This document shows, piece after piece, positions 1-7,742 of a stretch of DNA of 41,749 nt. The position numbers were made by a program, and so were the translations under genes. The number at the start of each line of letters is the position of its first letter. Within the stretch, counting starts at the first letter, position 1. The notes beneath the pieces are model-generated. The model saw only the letters and a list, made by a program, of their open reading frames with translations, was not told the DNA's origin and did no database searches. The stretch covers positions 1 through 41,749 of the forward strand of contig JADJFB010000007.1 of assembly GCA_016708845.1 (NCBI GenBank), given 5' to 3'. Origin of the DNA: Bacteroidota bacterium. Its GTDB lineage: Bacteria; Bacteroidota; Bacteroidia; B-17B0; Aurantibacillaceae.

Positions 1-290
1 TGATTTTTAAGTTTAGTAGTCGATTGAATACTGAAACGTCCATTGGCATCTGTGGTGGCACTTTCAATCGTATACAAATCTCCTAAACATTGAGAAGTAC
101 TTCCTGATTCTTTTCCGTTACAGGCTGATAATATAATAACAACCCCAGCAACTCCTTTTGGGTTTTTACTACTCAACGAATCATACACATAACCTTCATA
201 AGCAATAGGTCGTGTTTTTTTACAATTTGTATTTAAACAAAATAAAGAAAGCAGAATAACAACAGAAAATAACTTAACGAATGTTTTCAT
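1..290 (-). CDS. Exported protein with carboxypeptidase-regulatory-like fold, partial
   Basis: The gene runs off the left edge of the window, so only its first 96 codons are visible, with no stop. It starts at ATG 290 on the minus strand. The N-terminus is a lysine followed by a hydrophobic stretch (FSVVILLSLFCL) and then a cysteine at residue 23 before KK. This looks like a signal peptide, perhaps of a lipoprotein, although the lipobox is weak. After that come features typical of carboxypeptidase-regulatory-like or SusD-neighbour small domains: YEGYVYDSLSSKNPKGVAGV, then TTDANGRFSI, which matches the usual 'T-D-x-x-G-x-F' strand-turn of these beta-sandwich domains. The likely place is the periplasm or outer-membrane surface. 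The substrate and role cannot be told from this fragment. Confidence 0.6.
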   Translation of the reverse strand, partial: MKTFVKLFSVVILLSLFCLNTNCKKTRPIAYEGYVYDSLSSKNPKGVAGVVIILSACNGKESGSTSQCLGDLYTIESATTDANGRFSIQSTTKLKN

Positions 291-401
291 TTGATGGATT
301 GATTAATTTCTAATGATAAAGATAAGATAAAGTATTGATATTGTTTTAACTAGCATAATGATAAGTCCCTTTTATCTCTTTTGTCCCTCTAATCTCTTAA
401 A

Positions 402-788
402 TCATTTTTGATACAATTCAATCGGTAAATCATCCGGATCTCTAAAAAAGGTAAATTGCTTGCCTGTAAATTCATCAAGGCGGATAGGTTCAACCTCAAT
501 ACCAAAGCTTTGAAGGTGTGTAACGGCATCTTGTATACTATCAACTGCAAAAGCAATATGCCTTAAGCCTGTGGCTTCTGGCTGCGTGGGACGAGCTTTT
601 GGATTTGGAAAAGAAAACAACTCAATTAAATAAGTACCGTTTAGCGTTAAATCTAATTTATAGGAATCACGTTCTTTACGATACACTTCTTGTTGAATTT
701 CAAAACCTAAGACTTTAGTATAAAATTGTTTTGAAATTTGATAATCAGAACAGATAATGGCGATATGATGTAATGCTTTTAGTTTCAT
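402..788 (-). CDS. gloA2: YaeR-type VOC family (glyoxalase-like) metalloprotein
   Basis: This is a 128-residue single-domain vicinal-oxygen-chelate protein that matches Escherichia coli YaeR almost end to end in recalled motifs: LHHIAIICSDY at the start, VLGFEI, LDLTLNG, IELFSFP, GLRHIAFAVD and FTFFRDPDDLPIELY at the end. The expected metal ligands of the fold are present: His8, Glu56, His77 and Glu124. The family binds a divalent metal, and its physiological substrate is uncertain, so glyoxalase I activity should not be assumed. The gene starts at ATG 788, has no obvious ribosome-binding site, and appears monocistronic. A short direct repeat and two palindromes lie between it and the upstream CHAT gene on the same strand. 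Confidence 0.85.
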   Translation of the reverse strand: MKLKALHHIAIICSDYQISKQFYTKVLGFEIQQEVYRKERDSYKLDLTLNGTYLIELFSFPNPKARPTQPEATGLRHIAFAVDSIQDAVTHLQSFGIEVEPIRLDEFTGKQFTFFRDPDDLPIELYQK

Positions 789-822
789 AATGATGCTATA
801 AAAATAACAGAAAAATATTTAA

Positions 823-838
823 CCACATAGACACATAG
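823..838. repeat. Tandem 8-base direct repeat upstream of the VOC gene
   Basis: Read on the minus strand this is CTATGTGT followed at once by CTATGTGG, about 35 bases ahead of the VOC gene start. I recall similar 'CTATGTG' phrases as common intergenic filler in Bacteroidota genomes. Here only the two-copy direct repeat is actually seen, and no function is claimed. Confidence 0.35.
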
Positions 839-931
839 ATTTAGAGAAAATAGTGCCTCTACTTTATATTGAAAAATAATCATCATAACTAATTACGTCT
901 ATCATACGTTGGTAATAGTGCGGCTGATTTT

Positions 932-997
932 GACGAAAGAGAGCGAACCGCCATTCTGCGAAGATTCTGCGGGGTAAATGGCGGTTGGTCTTTCGTC
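932..997. repeat. Long imperfect palindrome (REP-like intergenic element)
   Basis: Two nested perfect arms can be read. GACGAAAGA (932-940) pairs with TCTTTCGTC (989-997). AACCGCCATT (946-955) pairs with AATGGCGGTT (977-986). A small asymmetric internal loop separates them. The 21-base apical loop contains CTGCG twice. Nineteen paired bases in 66 make this far stronger than chance in AT-rich DNA, and it is more GC-rich than its surroundings. It lies about 40 bases past the stop of the CHAT gene, so it could act as a transcript end or RNA-stabilising hairpin, or be a dispersed REP/MITE-like element. No U-tract follows on either strand. Confidence 0.6.
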
Positions 998-1008
998 TTG
1001 ATTTTTTG

Positions 1009-1029
1009 GTTCTTTTTCCAAAAAAGAAC
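1009..1029. repeat. Perfect 9-bp hairpin just past the CHAT gene stop
   Basis: GTTCTTTTT and AAAAAGAAC flank a 3-base loop (CCA). The hairpin begins 7 bases after the stop codon of the minus-strand CHAT gene. The lack of a U-run downstream on the minus strand argues against a classic intrinsic terminator. Together with the larger palindrome next to it, it may form one composite intergenic element. I recall GGTTCTTTTT-type sequences as frequent in Bacteroidota intergenic repeats. Confidence 0.45.
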
Positions 1030-1036
1030 AATAAAA

Positions 1037-4000
1037 TCAATTCCCCAACAAAACAAAAGCCCCCCAATAATAAGGATGAGAATATTTTTTTCGCACTTCG
1101 CGTTGCGCTTTATTAAACGCTTTCGCAATGAATTGTTGTGTAGGGTTTACACTCCACTCTTTATAAAACTCCGTCATTAAAATTTGTGTGGCATCATCAT
1201 CCACACTCCACAAACTCATAATTAAATTTTTAGCACCTGCAATATAAAAGGCACGTTGCAAACCAAAAACGCCTTGGTTATTCATATCTTGTCCCAAACC
1301 TGTTTCGCAAGCAGACAACACCACCAAATCGGTATTACTTAAATTTAATAAGGAAGCTTCGTAGGCGGTGAAGATACCATCCTGAGCAATAGAGTTGGTA
1401 GTATCTTTAGCAGATTTAGAAGCACCAGCTAACATAATACCCGATTGCAATAAGAGGTTGCTTTTTATTTTATATTCTTCAAAGCCTAAAAAGCTTTTAT
1501 CCTCTTTATCATAAATGTCTTTTAAAAAATACCCATGTGTGGCAATGTGTAATACTTTTGGCGAAACGGTTTTCTTGAATTGTTCTTCTGAAGCCAATTC
1601 TTTTTGATACATGTTCACGTTCCATTTAGTGTTTTGTAAAAACTGAGCAATATTTTCTACTTCTATTTTAGTACCTGGTAAGGGCACTAATTTAAATAAA
1701 CCATAACGGCTGCTGGCAATAAGTTCGCTAGCAACAGGCGCACTGACTTTTTTAGTAAAATCATAATCGTAATCGGGGAAACCATACAACTCTGCACTGT
1801 ATTGGGGATTACTTTTTGTGTCGTTTAACATATAACTTAAGTTCGGTAACACGCTCACGTTGACTTCATCTAACACATATTTTTTTGTTACCGGATTTTG
1901 TAGTGTATATAAATTCACCTGATTGTAAACGCCATCGGCTGATAGATATACTTTAGTAATGCCTTGCAATTTAGCGGCTATGGGTTTCCAAAAACGGTTA
2001 TACGAATCAACATCCTCAACTCTATCATACATGTGATTGATATAGTCGTTTACATAAGTGCTTTCAAAATCATTGCTACTGGCAATTCGAATCAAAGTCG
2101 GAAAAGCATCTGTCTTTTTTAAAATAAGTGCCACATATTCTGTTACGTAGCTTGTATCGCTAAGCGTTTGATCTTCTTTAATAATCGTAATAGCCGCTTC
2201 ATCTGCTTTTAGTTGTTGTTGAATATCTTTATAGCTCAGTTCTTTATTACTAGCAAAACCTTGACTTTTAGCTTTTAAAATTTGTTCTAAACTATTGGCT
2301 TGCTTTTCCATCTCAGCCATGTTCCAATAACTGCCTTGCAAATCCAAATCTCTAAAGCTTTGCGAAATTTGTTGTTTAATTGCTATCCAACGGTTGTAGG
2401 TATTTATCAAAGCAGTATCCTTACTGTTAGCAATGGCTTTGCGGGTATTGATACTCCTATTTAATAAAAGGGATTTAATAAATAATTGGTAATCGAAACA
2501 GCTAGCTAATAACTGCTGATGGTTTTCTTTTGGAAACAACTTTGTATAGTTCATCACAAAACTATTAAAGCTATCAAAGCGGTAGCCTAAAATAGTATAA
2601 TGAGCCATTTGGTCCTCCTCGCTCATGCTTTCAAAATAGTCGGCAAACTGACCGCGATAATACGTTAAGGATTGCAAATAAAATGCTTGCGCTTTTTTGT
2701 AATCTTTAGTTTTAGTATATAAATACGCCAGGTTAAACAAGCCATCTATATAAGCCATGTGTTGATCGCCAAACTTAGCTTTAATAATCTCATTGGCTTT
2801 TAAGGTGTTTTCGATGGCCTTATCATAGTTTCCTAAAATATCGTACAAGCTAATGGTACCTCCTAAAAAATACGCATAGCGTTCGTGACTTTCGCCTACC
2901 GTATTTTTCATAATACTAATAGCTTCCAGCTTTAAGGCTTCGGCTTCTTTATAGCGGCGCAATTGCATGTATAGCATGGCTAAACTATTTAAGCAGTTAG
3001 CATAAAAGGGATGATTTTCGCCAAGCGTTTCTTTGTAAATAGTTTTGGCTTCTAATAATTTAGGTTCTGCTTCGGCATACAAACCCATATCAAAAAATAA
3101 CAAGGCTAAATTATTTAAGGCATTGGCATAATTTTGATGTTTAGTTCCAATCGATTGCTCTCTATTATGCAATACCTGTTTCAATAAATCTAGCGCTTGT
3201 TTATAGCGACCTAAATTTCGATACAACTCTGCTTGATTATTTAAAGTGGTGCTATAATCGGGCGAATTCTCTAATTTTAATTTTTGATAGATAGCTATGG
3301 ATTTATCATTCACCTCTTCGGCCAATTTATAATCTCCTACATTTTTATAACACAGCCCTAAATTATTATACATGGTTGCCACACTTAACTCATCCTTATC
3401 AGCCATGTGTGTAGCAAGCGCCAATCCTTTTTCGAGCAATGCCATCGCATCTTTATAATTACCCGTTAAGCGATAGGCTTCAGCGGTGTTATTTAAGGTC
3501 GTAGCATAATCAGCTGTATCCATTGGGTTAATAGAGGCATGTATCTCTAATAATTTATTAAAAGTATTTAAGGCATTGTTATAATCGCCTTGCCCTTGGC
3601 TAATGCGCGCATCATTATTTAAAGCAATTAAATACTCTCTGTCTTTTTCGCCTTTGGTGCCTTTAAAATAAGCCAAAAGAGCATCGTTCATTGATTTGGC
3701 GTAAACATAGTTTCCCATCTCGACGTACATTTCGGCTAAAATTTTAAAGCGCATGGTATATTCAATGCTATTGGCGCCATACACCGCTGCTAAAGTAGGC
3801 AATGATTTTATAAACAAACTTTCGGCATCGGTATAATAACCAATGTGATTATAGAGGCAAGCCAAATCGTATAGATAAAACGCACGGTAAACGGTATCGT
3901 TTATACTATTGCAAATAGCAATCGCTTGGTCAAAATAATCAACCGACTCCTGATATTGTTCGGCTTTAAAAGCGTTGACAGCCAAATAATCAATGAGGAT

Positions 4001-4183
4001 GGATTTTTCGATTAAGTTTTGTTGTAGGAGTTTATCATGAGTTTTTAAAAAGCCATTGAGTTCCTCATTGCTAAACGAACCACCTTTATCAATACGCGCT
4101 TGTATGGGTTCCCATAACTTGGCAAAGTTTTGAGCTTGCCCCGATAGGCTACAAACGAGTAGGATATAAAAAAGGTGTTTCAT
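1037..4183 (-). CDS. Exported TPR-CHAT protein (caspase-like peptidase domain)
   Basis: This protein has 1048 residues from ATG 4183; a TTG one codon earlier is also open but less likely. Residues 1-18 form a signal peptide (hydrophobic LFYILLVCSLSG ending QAQ). About ten tetratricopeptide repeats of the kinesin-light-chain spacing (roughly 42 residues: 'Y..ALNNLA.L....G.Y..AE') fill residues 60-520. A helical linker follows. The C-terminal 300 residues are a CHAT domain with the caspase-type dyad His883 (in HIATHGYF) and Cys959 (in LSACETGLG), then the conserved GVFGLQRAF and SLWSVDDDAT segments. The dyad is intact, so proteolytic activity is plausible. Relatives include the TPR-CHAT peptidase of type III-E CRISPR systems, but that protein is cytoplasmic and no CRISPR genes are nearby. 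The signal peptide here implies a periplasmic or surface role. The substrate is unknown. Confidence 0.9.
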   Translation of the reverse strand: MKHLFYILLVCSLSGQAQNFAKLWEPIQARIDKGGSFSNEELNGFLKTHDKLLQQNLIEKSILIDYLAVNAFKAEQYQESVDYFDQAIAICNSINDTVYRAFYLYDLACLYNHIGYYTDAESLFIKSLPTLAAVYGANSIEYTMRFKILAEMYVEMGNYVYAKSMNDALLAYFKGTKGEKDREYLIALNNDARISQGQGDYNNALNTFNKLLEIHASINPMDTADYATTLNNTAEAYRLTGNYKDAMALLEKGLALATHMADKDELSVATMYNNLGLCYKNVGDYKLAEEVNDKSIAIYQKLKLENSPDYSTTLNNQAELYRNLGRYKQALDLLKQVLHNREQSIGTKHQNYANALNNLALLFFDMGLYAEAEPKLLEAKTIYKETLGENHPFYANCLNSLAMLYMQLRRYKEAEALKLEAISIMKNTVGESHERYAYFLGGTISLYDILGNYDKAIENTLKANEIIKAKFGDQHMAYIDGLFNLAYLYTKTKDYKKAQAFYLQSLTYYRGQFADYFESMSEEDQMAHYTILGYRFDSFNSFVMNYTKLFPKENHQQLLASCFDYQLFIKSLLLNRSINTRKAIANSKDTALINTYNRWIAIKQQISQSFRDLDLQGSYWNMAEMEKQANSLEQILKAKSQGFASNKELSYKDIQQQLKADEAAITIIKEDQTLSDTSYVTEYVALILKKTDAFPTLIRIASSNDFESTYVNDYINHMYDRVEDVDSYNRFWKPIAAKLQGITKVYLSADGVYNQVNLYTLQNPVTKKYVLDEVNVSVLPNLSYMLNDTKSNPQYSAELYGFPDYDYDFTKKVSAPVASELIASSRYGLFKLVPLPGTKIEVENIAQFLQNTKWNVNMYQKELASEEQFKKTVSPKVLHIATHGYFLKDIYDKEDKSFLGFEEYKIKSNLLLQSGIMLAGASKSAKDTTNSIAQDGIFTAYEASLLNLSNTDLVVLSACETGLGQDMNNQGVFGLQRAFYIAGAKNLIMSLWSVDDDATQILMTEFYKEWSVNPTQQFIAKAFNKAQREVRKKYSHPYYWGAFVLLGN

Positions 4184-4292
4184 CAACGCTTTATTTTTTG
4201 AGATATAAAGTTAAGAGATTTTGTCATTCATCAAAGTCTCAGCTTTACACTAAAAATGACTACCTTTCAATATCAAAACGAGCATCACATAT

Positions 4293-4586
4293 TTGATTTT
4301 ATTTTTCGGCCTTTGCTTTTCTGTAAAAGCGCAGCAAACATTATTCCCTGCTCGTCGCCTATTATTTTTCAACGCTAATGATGTGGCACCAGTTCATCAA
4401 TCGATGATGCTTAGTAAGCAAACTAGTTTTCAAAAAACGTTACCCGCCATTTCTTCTGGCTCTATTAAAGACCTACCCTTTTTTTGCGCTATGGAATGTA
4501 ACCTGCGCAAGCGTACCAACATTTGGATTAAACTGCGCGCTGGCGATGATGCTAGTTATATGAAGATGATTACTACATCAAAATAA
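4293..4586 (+). CDS. Small exported protein of unknown function
   Basis: This is a 97-residue open frame, divergent from the CHAT gene. The first usable start is TTG 4293, since an in-frame TGA at 4257 closes the frame upstream and no ATG lies between. The N-terminus is a clear signal sequence (ILFFGLCFSVKAQQ). The C-terminal third, around FFCAMECNLRKRTNIWIKLR and then AGDDASYM, resembles a small Bacteroidota protein family I recall, ending in 'FC.ME....K......RLG...YV'. That recollection is the reason for calling it real rather than a shadow frame. The function is unknown. The non-ATG start and lack of a clear promoter keep confidence moderate. Confidence 0.55.
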   Translation: MILFFGLCFSVKAQQTLFPARRLLFFNANDVAPVHQSMMLSKQTSFQKTLPAISSGSIKDLPFFCAMECNLRKRTNIWIKLRAGDDASYMKMITTSK

Positions 4587-4669
4587 ATTTTCACATCATT
4601 TATGGAATAAGTAAAAGTTTGGCGTCTTAATATCAGATTCCCAAATTTTAAACCTTTAAATCCATTGTT

Positions 4670-6622
4670 ATGATAAAATTTTCATTCCTTAGTATGATGT
4701 TGTTAAGCATCTTTAGCTTTGCACAACAATCGCCAAGTAACTCAGGCTCCATCTTCGGTAAAATAACAGACAAAACCACCAATGAGGAAATTCCTTTTGC
4801 GATGGTTTTACTTTATATAAATGATACCGCAAAAGTTGGAGCAACCACCACTGATATGACCGGTAACTATCGTTTTAAAAATTTAAGTGCGGGTCTTTAT
4901 AAAATTAAAACCACTTATGTTGGATATAAGGCTCAAGCCATTTCAAAAATAAAAGTACTCGATCATAAAGCTACAGAAGCCAATATTAGTTTGTCTAACG
5001 ATGGTGCTCACTTAGATGAAGTTCAAATAGTAATGTACAATCAACCAGTAGCAGATTATGATGTAAAATCAGGATCTACCGTTACTCGAGAAGAGCTTCA
5101 AACCATTTCAACCAGAAACATCAACTCTGTTGCTGGAACCACCGCGGGTGTTTACAAAAAAAGCAAATACGATATGCGAGGCGGACGAGCTACTCCTACT
5201 CCCGACTATAACACCGAAGAGTACAGCCGCATTTACGATAACGAATTTAAAGACTCTAAAAAAGATCCATTATCTACTTTTAGTATTGATGTAGATAAAG
5301 CTTCTTACAGTAATGTTCGTCGTTTTATTACTCAAAATCAATTGCCTCAACCTGATGCAGTACGTATTGAAGAAATGATTAATTACTTTAGCTACAACTA
5401 CCCAAAACCAATCAACAATCAACCTTTTTCTATTACGACAGAATATACGGATTGTCCCTGGGACAAAAAGCATCAACTCATTCACATTGGTTTACAAGGC
5501 AAAGAAATTGAATTGGATAATTTACCAGCAAACAATTTGGTGTTTTTATTAGATGTATCTGGTTCCATGAATTCAGAAGATAAATTACCCTTATTAAAAT
5601 CTGGTTTACGTTTATTGGTGGAACAAATGCGTCCACAAGATAAAGTAGCAATTGTGGTTTACGCTGGTGCAGCGGGTGTTGTATTACCATCAACCTCTGG
5701 TGATCATAAAGACAGAATTTATGATGCACTCGAAAAATTAGAAGCAGGTGGTTCAACCGCTGGTGGCGAAGGCATTTTATTAGCGTACAAAACAGCAAAA
5801 GAAAACTTTTTAAACAAAGGAAATAATCGCATTATTTTAGCCACCGATGGCGACTTTAATGTGGGCGTGAGTAGCGATGGGGAATTAACTCGCTTAATTG
5901 AAAAACAAAGAGAAGACGGCGTATTTTTAAGTGTATTGGGTTTTGGTATTGGAAATTATAAAGACAGTAAGATGGAACAACTAGCAGATAAAGGCAATGG
6001 CAACTATGCTTACATTGATAATATCTTAGAAGCAAAAAAAGTATTGGTAAAAGAAATGGGCGGAACGTTATTAACCATTGCTAAAGATGTGAAATTGCAA
6101 ATTGAATTTAATCCTGCTAAAGTAAAAGCATACCGTTTAGTGGGCTACGAAAATCGTTTATTAAACAACGAAGATTTTAACGACGATAAAAAAGATGCGG
6201 GCGAATTAGGCTCAGGACATACCGTTACAGCGATTTACGAAATTATTCCAGCAGGTTCGGATGAATTAGTGGCGAGCATTGATAACTTAAAATACCAACA
6301 AGTAAGTAATCAAAATGCTTCTGAAAGCAATGAAGTAATGACTATTAAATTTAGATACAAAGAACCGAAAGAATCTACCTCACAATTAATTTCACATATT
6401 GTGTTGGATAAAAAAACACCTTTCTCGGCAGCTACCGAAAATTGTAAATTTGCTTGCGCTGTTGCAGAGTTTGGTTTATTGTTAAGAGATTCGAAATTTA
6501 AAGGAGACTCTGATTTTAAAACTGTGATAACAATGGCTAAAGAAGCTAAAGGAAAGGACGACGAAGGCTACAGAGCTGAGTTCATCAGATTAGTGGAGAT
6601 GGCAGAAATGTTGAAGAAGTAA
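4670..6622 (+). CDS. Exported VWA (YfbK-type) protein with TonB-receptor-like N-terminus
   Basis: The protein has 650 residues from ATG 4670. Residues 1-19 are a signal peptide. Residues 25-110 form a CarboxypepD_reg-like beta sandwich (GSIFGKITDKTTNEEIPFA, then YKIKTTYVGYKA). Residues 110-170 resemble the start of a TonB-receptor plug (GSTVTREELQTISTRNINSV). Residues 195-290 match the N-terminal domain of YfbK-type VWA proteins (DPLSTFSIDVDKASYSNVRR). The VWA domain spans about 288-460, with a complete MIDAS start D295-x-S-x-S (DVSGSM) and ATDGDFNVG. A DUF3520-like C-terminal domain follows to 645. Metal-dependent protein binding in the periplasm or at the outer membrane is likely, and the ligand is unknown. 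It appears to be a single-gene unit closed by a strong palindrome. Confidence 0.88.
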   Translation: MIKFSFLSMMLLSIFSFAQQSPSNSGSIFGKITDKTTNEEIPFAMVLLYINDTAKVGATTTDMTGNYRFKNLSAGLYKIKTTYVGYKAQAISKIKVLDHKATEANISLSNDGAHLDEVQIVMYNQPVADYDVKSGSTVTREELQTISTRNINSVAGTTAGVYKKSKYDMRGGRATPTPDYNTEEYSRIYDNEFKDSKKDPLSTFSIDVDKASYSNVRRFITQNQLPQPDAVRIEEMINYFSYNYPKPINNQPFSITTEYTDCPWDKKHQLIHIGLQGKEIELDNLPANNLVFLLDVSGSMNSEDKLPLLKSGLRLLVEQMRPQDKVAIVVYAGAAGVVLPSTSGDHKDRIYDALEKLEAGGSTAGGEGILLAYKTAKENFLNKGNNRIILATDGDFNVGVSSDGELTRLIEKQREDGVFLSVLGFGIGNYKDSKMEQLADKGNGNYAYIDNILEAKKVLVKEMGGTLLTIAKDVKLQIEFNPAKVKAYRLVGYENRLLNNEDFNDDKKDAGELGSGHTVTAIYEIIPAGSDELVASIDNLKYQQVSNQNASESNEVMTIKFRYKEPKESTSQLISHIVLDKKTPFSAATENCKFACAVAEFGLLLRDSKFKGDSDFKTVITMAKEAKGKDDEGYRAEFIRLVEMAEMLKK

Positions 6623-6641
6623 AACTTCCAGAAAAATATAA

Positions 6642-6688
6642 ACACCTGTCAGGTTTTGTAAGCAGATTGCTATAAACCTGACAGGTGT
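6642..6688. terminator. 15-bp inverted repeat between convergent genes
   Basis: ACACCTGTCAGGTTT (6642-6656) and AAACCTGACAGGTGT (6674-6688) are a perfect inverted repeat around a 17-base loop. It sits 19 bases after the VWA gene stop and 10 bases before the stop of the convergent DUF1295 gene, so it can form a hairpin at the end of both transcripts. No long U-run follows on either side. I recall CCTGACAGG palindromes as a widely dispersed intergenic element in Bacteroidota, so it may be a REP-type repeat that also serves as a transcript end. Confidence 0.6.
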
Positions 6689-6697
6689 AACCTAAAT

Positions 6698-7627
6698 TTA
6701 TGAAAACAGTTTTGGTAAAAATCGTCCCACCTGCTTTTGATAATCTTTGTAGCTAGGATATTTACCTGCCGAAATATTTTCTGAAAAATCTGCTGAACCT
6801 TGAAACAAAATTAATAATAACAAGCAACCCGCCATACTCCAATTAATAATATGTCCCGTTGCTGCTATCGAAAATAAATAAAACACAATCCAAATAGCTT
6901 GCTCGCAAGCATAATTTGGGTGACGTACTTTAGCCCATAAGCCAGTATGTGTAAATCCTTTCGCATAAATTCCTTCTGGCGCTATGTTTGCTTTTAAACG
7001 ACGATGCTTTTCGTTTTGGTAATTCCATTGTTGCTGATCGGCAATAGTTTCTAACACAACTAAAACAATAAATACCAAGGCAAGCAAATATTCAAACACA
7101 CCTAATGGCTGTCCAATACTTTTATATGCTACCAACATTGGCAACGTGAACAATAAAATTAATCCGTTTTGATATAGTGAAATAAAAAATAAATTAAATA
7201 GACTCCATTTCAAACGACCTTTTAACGCAGGTGTTTGGCGTAATATTTCCCAACGATAATCTTCTTCACCTGTCCAAAATTTTAATTTATAAGCACCACG
7301 GCGCGAAAAATTATAAGTTAAACGAATGCCCCAAACCGTTGCTAAAACTGCCATTAATACTAGTCTTGTATCAAATGAGCCTTTGTAAGCCATATACCAA
7401 ACATAAAAAATAGGAACCACGCTCCACAACTTATCTACCTGAGAGCAATTACCCGTTATTTCACTCACACTATAACACAACAACGCAACGGCTAAAGTTC
7501 CAAATAACAAATGTTGTAAGGTTTCTTTTTGCAAAGGCATTAAAGGATCATCTAAATAGAAAGTAACAATGGGTACAACTATTAATGTGAAAATTAAAAG
7601 GAAAATGGTTTTAACTAAGCCGTTCAT
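6698..7627 (-). CDS. DUF1295 integral membrane protein (steroid 5-alpha-reductase-like fold)
   Basis: The protein has 309 residues from ATG 7627. It is hydrophobic throughout, with about eight predicted membrane spans. Landmarks of the DUF1295 / isoprenylcysteine-methyltransferase-like superfamily are visible: NCSQVDKLWS after the second span, VWGIRLTYNFSRRG, the acidic-aromatic WTGEEDYRWE, and the C-terminal RHPNYACEQAIW followed by a final span and KYPSYKDYQKQ. In related enzymes the RHPNY region binds the nucleotide or methyl-donor cofactor. Whether this one is a reductase or a methyltransferase cannot be told. It is monocistronic, convergent with the VWA gene and downstream of mdh, from which a terminator separates it. 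Confidence 0.82.
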   Translation of the reverse strand: MNGLVKTIFLLIFTLIVVPIVTFYLDDPLMPLQKETLQHLLFGTLAVALLCYSVSEITGNCSQVDKLWSVVPIFYVWYMAYKGSFDTRLVLMAVLATVWGIRLTYNFSRRGAYKLKFWTGEEDYRWEILRQTPALKGRLKWSLFNLFFISLYQNGLILLFTLPMLVAYKSIGQPLGVFEYLLALVFIVLVVLETIADQQQWNYQNEKHRRLKANIAPEGIYAKGFTHTGLWAKVRHPNYACEQAIWIVFYLFSIAATGHIINWSMAGCLLLLILFQGSADFSENISAGKYPSYKDYQKQVGRFLPKLFS

Positions 7628-7694
7628 AATGGATATTGTTTGAATAAAAATGAAACGTTAAAATACAGGTTTTGTTTAATAAAATGCATTAAAA

Positions 7695-7722
7695 AAAGCG
7701 CGAGTTAATTAACTCGCGCTTT
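7695..7722 (-). terminator. Intrinsic terminator of mdh
   Basis: AAAGCGCGAGTTAA and its exact complement form a 28-base perfect palindrome with a GC-rich core (GCGCGAG). Read on the minus strand it begins about 20 bases after the mdh stop and ends in a run of seven T. This is a textbook intrinsic terminator, and the clearest one in the left half of the window. Confidence 0.85.
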
Positions 7723-7742
7723 AATATATGTGTAATTTAAAA

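Noticed and set aside
864..1180. Short overlapping open frames on both strands around the palindromes
   Set aside because: They cross the hairpins and the CHAT 3' end, lack family features or signal peptides, and have compositions dictated by the repeats.
1037..4183. Craspase-type CRISPR-associated TPR-CHAT
   Set aside because: No CRISPR array or Cas gene is in the window and the protein carries a signal peptide, so a link to type III-E systems is not supported.
4256..4378. Alternative short frame from ATG 4256
   Set aside because: It has a better start codon than the TTG 4293 frame but encodes about 40 residues with no signal peptide or family resemblance, while the TTG frame has both.
5270..5798. 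Antisense open frames within the VWA gene
   Set aside because: They are shadows of a well-supported coding frame with clear domains, and their translations show no recognisable features.
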